DNA from: Betaproteobacteria bacterium
GTDB lineage: Bacteria > Pseudomonadota > Gammaproteobacteria > Burkholderiales > SG8-39
Length of the DNA stretch: 6,636 nucleotides
Assembly: GCA_005882235.1 (NCBI GenBank)
Contig: VBCT01000132.1
Location: 1 to 6,636 of the forward strand
Direction: 5' to 3'
A program made the translations under genes and the position numbers. Under the pieces are notes generated by a model. That model saw nothing but the letters and a program-made list of their open reading frames with translations, was not told the origin of the DNA and ran no database searches. Positions 5,922 through 6,636 of the stretch are shown in pieces. The stretch's first letter is position 1. Every line of letters starts with the position of its first letter.

Positions 5922-6636
5922 ATGACCGATCTGAGTGCCTCCCGGCACACCGAGTACAAGGCCAAGAACAAGATCCGTTTCGTGACGGCGGCGTCGCTTT
6001 TCGACGGCCACGACGCCGCCATCAATATCATGCGCCGCATCCTGCAGGCGAGCGGCGCCGAAGTGATCCATCTGGGGCACAACCGCTCGGTCGAGGAAGT
6101 CGTGACCGCCGCGCTGCAGGAAGACGTCCAGGGTCTCGCGGTTTCCTCCTACCAGGGCGGCCACGTCGAGTACTTCAAGTACATGATCGACCTGTTGCGC
6201 GAGCGAGGCGGGGAGAACATCAAGGTGTTCGGCGGCGGCGGCGGCGTGATCGTGGCCGAGGAGATTCGCGAGCTGCAGGCCTACGGCGTTGCGCGCATCT
6301 ATACGCCCGAAGACGGCCAGAAGATGGGCCTGCAGGGCATGATCAACGACATGCTCGCAAGCTGCGACGAGGACTTGTCGCGGCACGCGCCCAACGAGCT
6401 GAACGGCGTGAAGCGCGGCGACCGCCGGGGGCTTGCCCGCCTGATCACGGCGCTCGAGAACGGCGCGACCGAGCTCAAGCTGCGCGAGCAGATGCTGAAG
6501 GAAGCCGACGCGCTCTCCGTACCGGTGCTCGGGGTGACGGGCACCGGAGGTTCGGGGAAATCCTCGCTCGCCGATGAGCTGGTGCGCCGCTTCCGGCTCG
6601 ACCAGGAGGACCGGCTCGACATTGCCATCCTCGCCG
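5922..6636 (+). CDS. icmF: Fused isobutyryl-CoA mutase IcmF, N-terminal part (partial, runs off window)
   Basis: The first 238 codons are present and the frame is open at the window edge; the full protein is usually about 1,090 residues. IcmF uses adenosylcobalamin to interconvert isobutyryl-CoA and n-butyryl-CoA (also isovaleryl- and pivalyl-CoA) and carries its own GTPase chaperone. The B12-binding domain (about 17-150) shows FDGHDAAIN, with His30 as the expected lower cobalt ligand, then VSSYQGGHVEYF and a five-glycine turn at 104-108. After a linker, the G-protein domain starts near 198 with LGVTGTGGSGKSS, a P-loop at 207-214 with Lys213. A B12 domain followed by a MeaB/ArgK-like P-loop in one chain is the IcmF arrangement; ordinary methylmalonyl-CoA mutases have the B12 domain at the C-terminus or on a separate subunit. 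ATG 5922 is the only start before an in-frame stop at 5874; its Shine-Dalgarno sequence is poor. The mutase domain, which sets substrate specificity, is off-window. Confidence 0.92.
   Translation, partial: MTDLSASRHTEYKAKNKIRFVTAASLFDGHDAAINIMRRILQASGAEVIHLGHNRSVEEVVTAALQEDVQGLAVSSYQGGHVEYFKYMIDLLRERGGENIKVFGGGGGVIVAEEIRELQAYGVARIYTPEDGQKMGLQGMINDMLASCDEDLSRHAPNELNGVKRGDRRGLARLITALENGATELKLREQMLKEADALSVPVLGVTGTGGSGKSSLADELVRRFRLDQEDRLDIAILA

Noticed and set aside
6231..6245. Five tandem GGC triplets as a slippage-prone repeat
   Set aside because: They encode the glycine-rich turn of the B12-binding domain, which as far as I recall is conserved in IcmF proteins. The reading frame continues normally on both sides.
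5912..6577. A + strand open frame of about 220 codons overlapping icmF
   Set aside because: It lies in another frame of the icmF coding region and gives an Arg-rich, motif-free product, whereas the frame from 5922 gives a clear B12-binding domain and P-loop.

Overview
The window is a compact, GC-rich stretch with every gene on the + strand. It reads as ordinary proteobacterial chromosome, most likely from a betaproteobacterium. The evidence is the style of GlmU (GKRM loop, C-terminal RPxKKK tail), the GltD C-terminus, and an IcmF N-terminus that closely resembles, from memory, those of Cupriavidus/Burkholderiales relatives. The lineage is an inference; no 16S or other marker is present.

Layout: (1) positions 1-137 hold the last 44 codons of gltD, the glutamate synthase small subunit. 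(2) 177-1535 glmU and 1552-3399 glmS are separated by 16 bp. They encode the last and first enzymes of UDP-N-acetylglucosamine synthesis; GlmM, which acts between them, is not here. (3) 27 bp after glmS, 3427-5802 encodes a Cu+/Ag+-type P1B ATPase. Its N-terminus carries a His-rich tip, a YHS domain and a Cys/His heavy-metal-binding domain in place of the usual HMA domains. (4) A 119-bp gap (5803-5921) holds a near-perfect 24-bp palindrome embedded in a plausible sigma70-type promoter. (5) 5922 to the window end is the N-terminal 238 codons of icmF, the fused B12-dependent isobutyryl-CoA mutase with a built-in G-protein chaperone. It is cut by the window edge just after its P-loop.

How they work together: GltD (with GltB, off-window) and GlmS both consume glutamine nitrogen, and GlmS and GlmU feed cell-wall precursor synthesis. 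The first four genes are spaced closely enough (39, 16 and 27 bp) to be co-transcribed, with no convincing terminator between them. icmF is set apart by its own promoter and operator. The operator resembles MerR-family LiuR-type boxes that control branched-chain amino acid catabolism, which would fit the substrates of IcmF.

I see no mobile element, CRISPR array, RNA gene or clearly novel system. The points most worth a second look are the icmF operator/promoter, the placement of the copper pump over the expected Tn7 target downstream of glmS, and the domain make-up of that pump.
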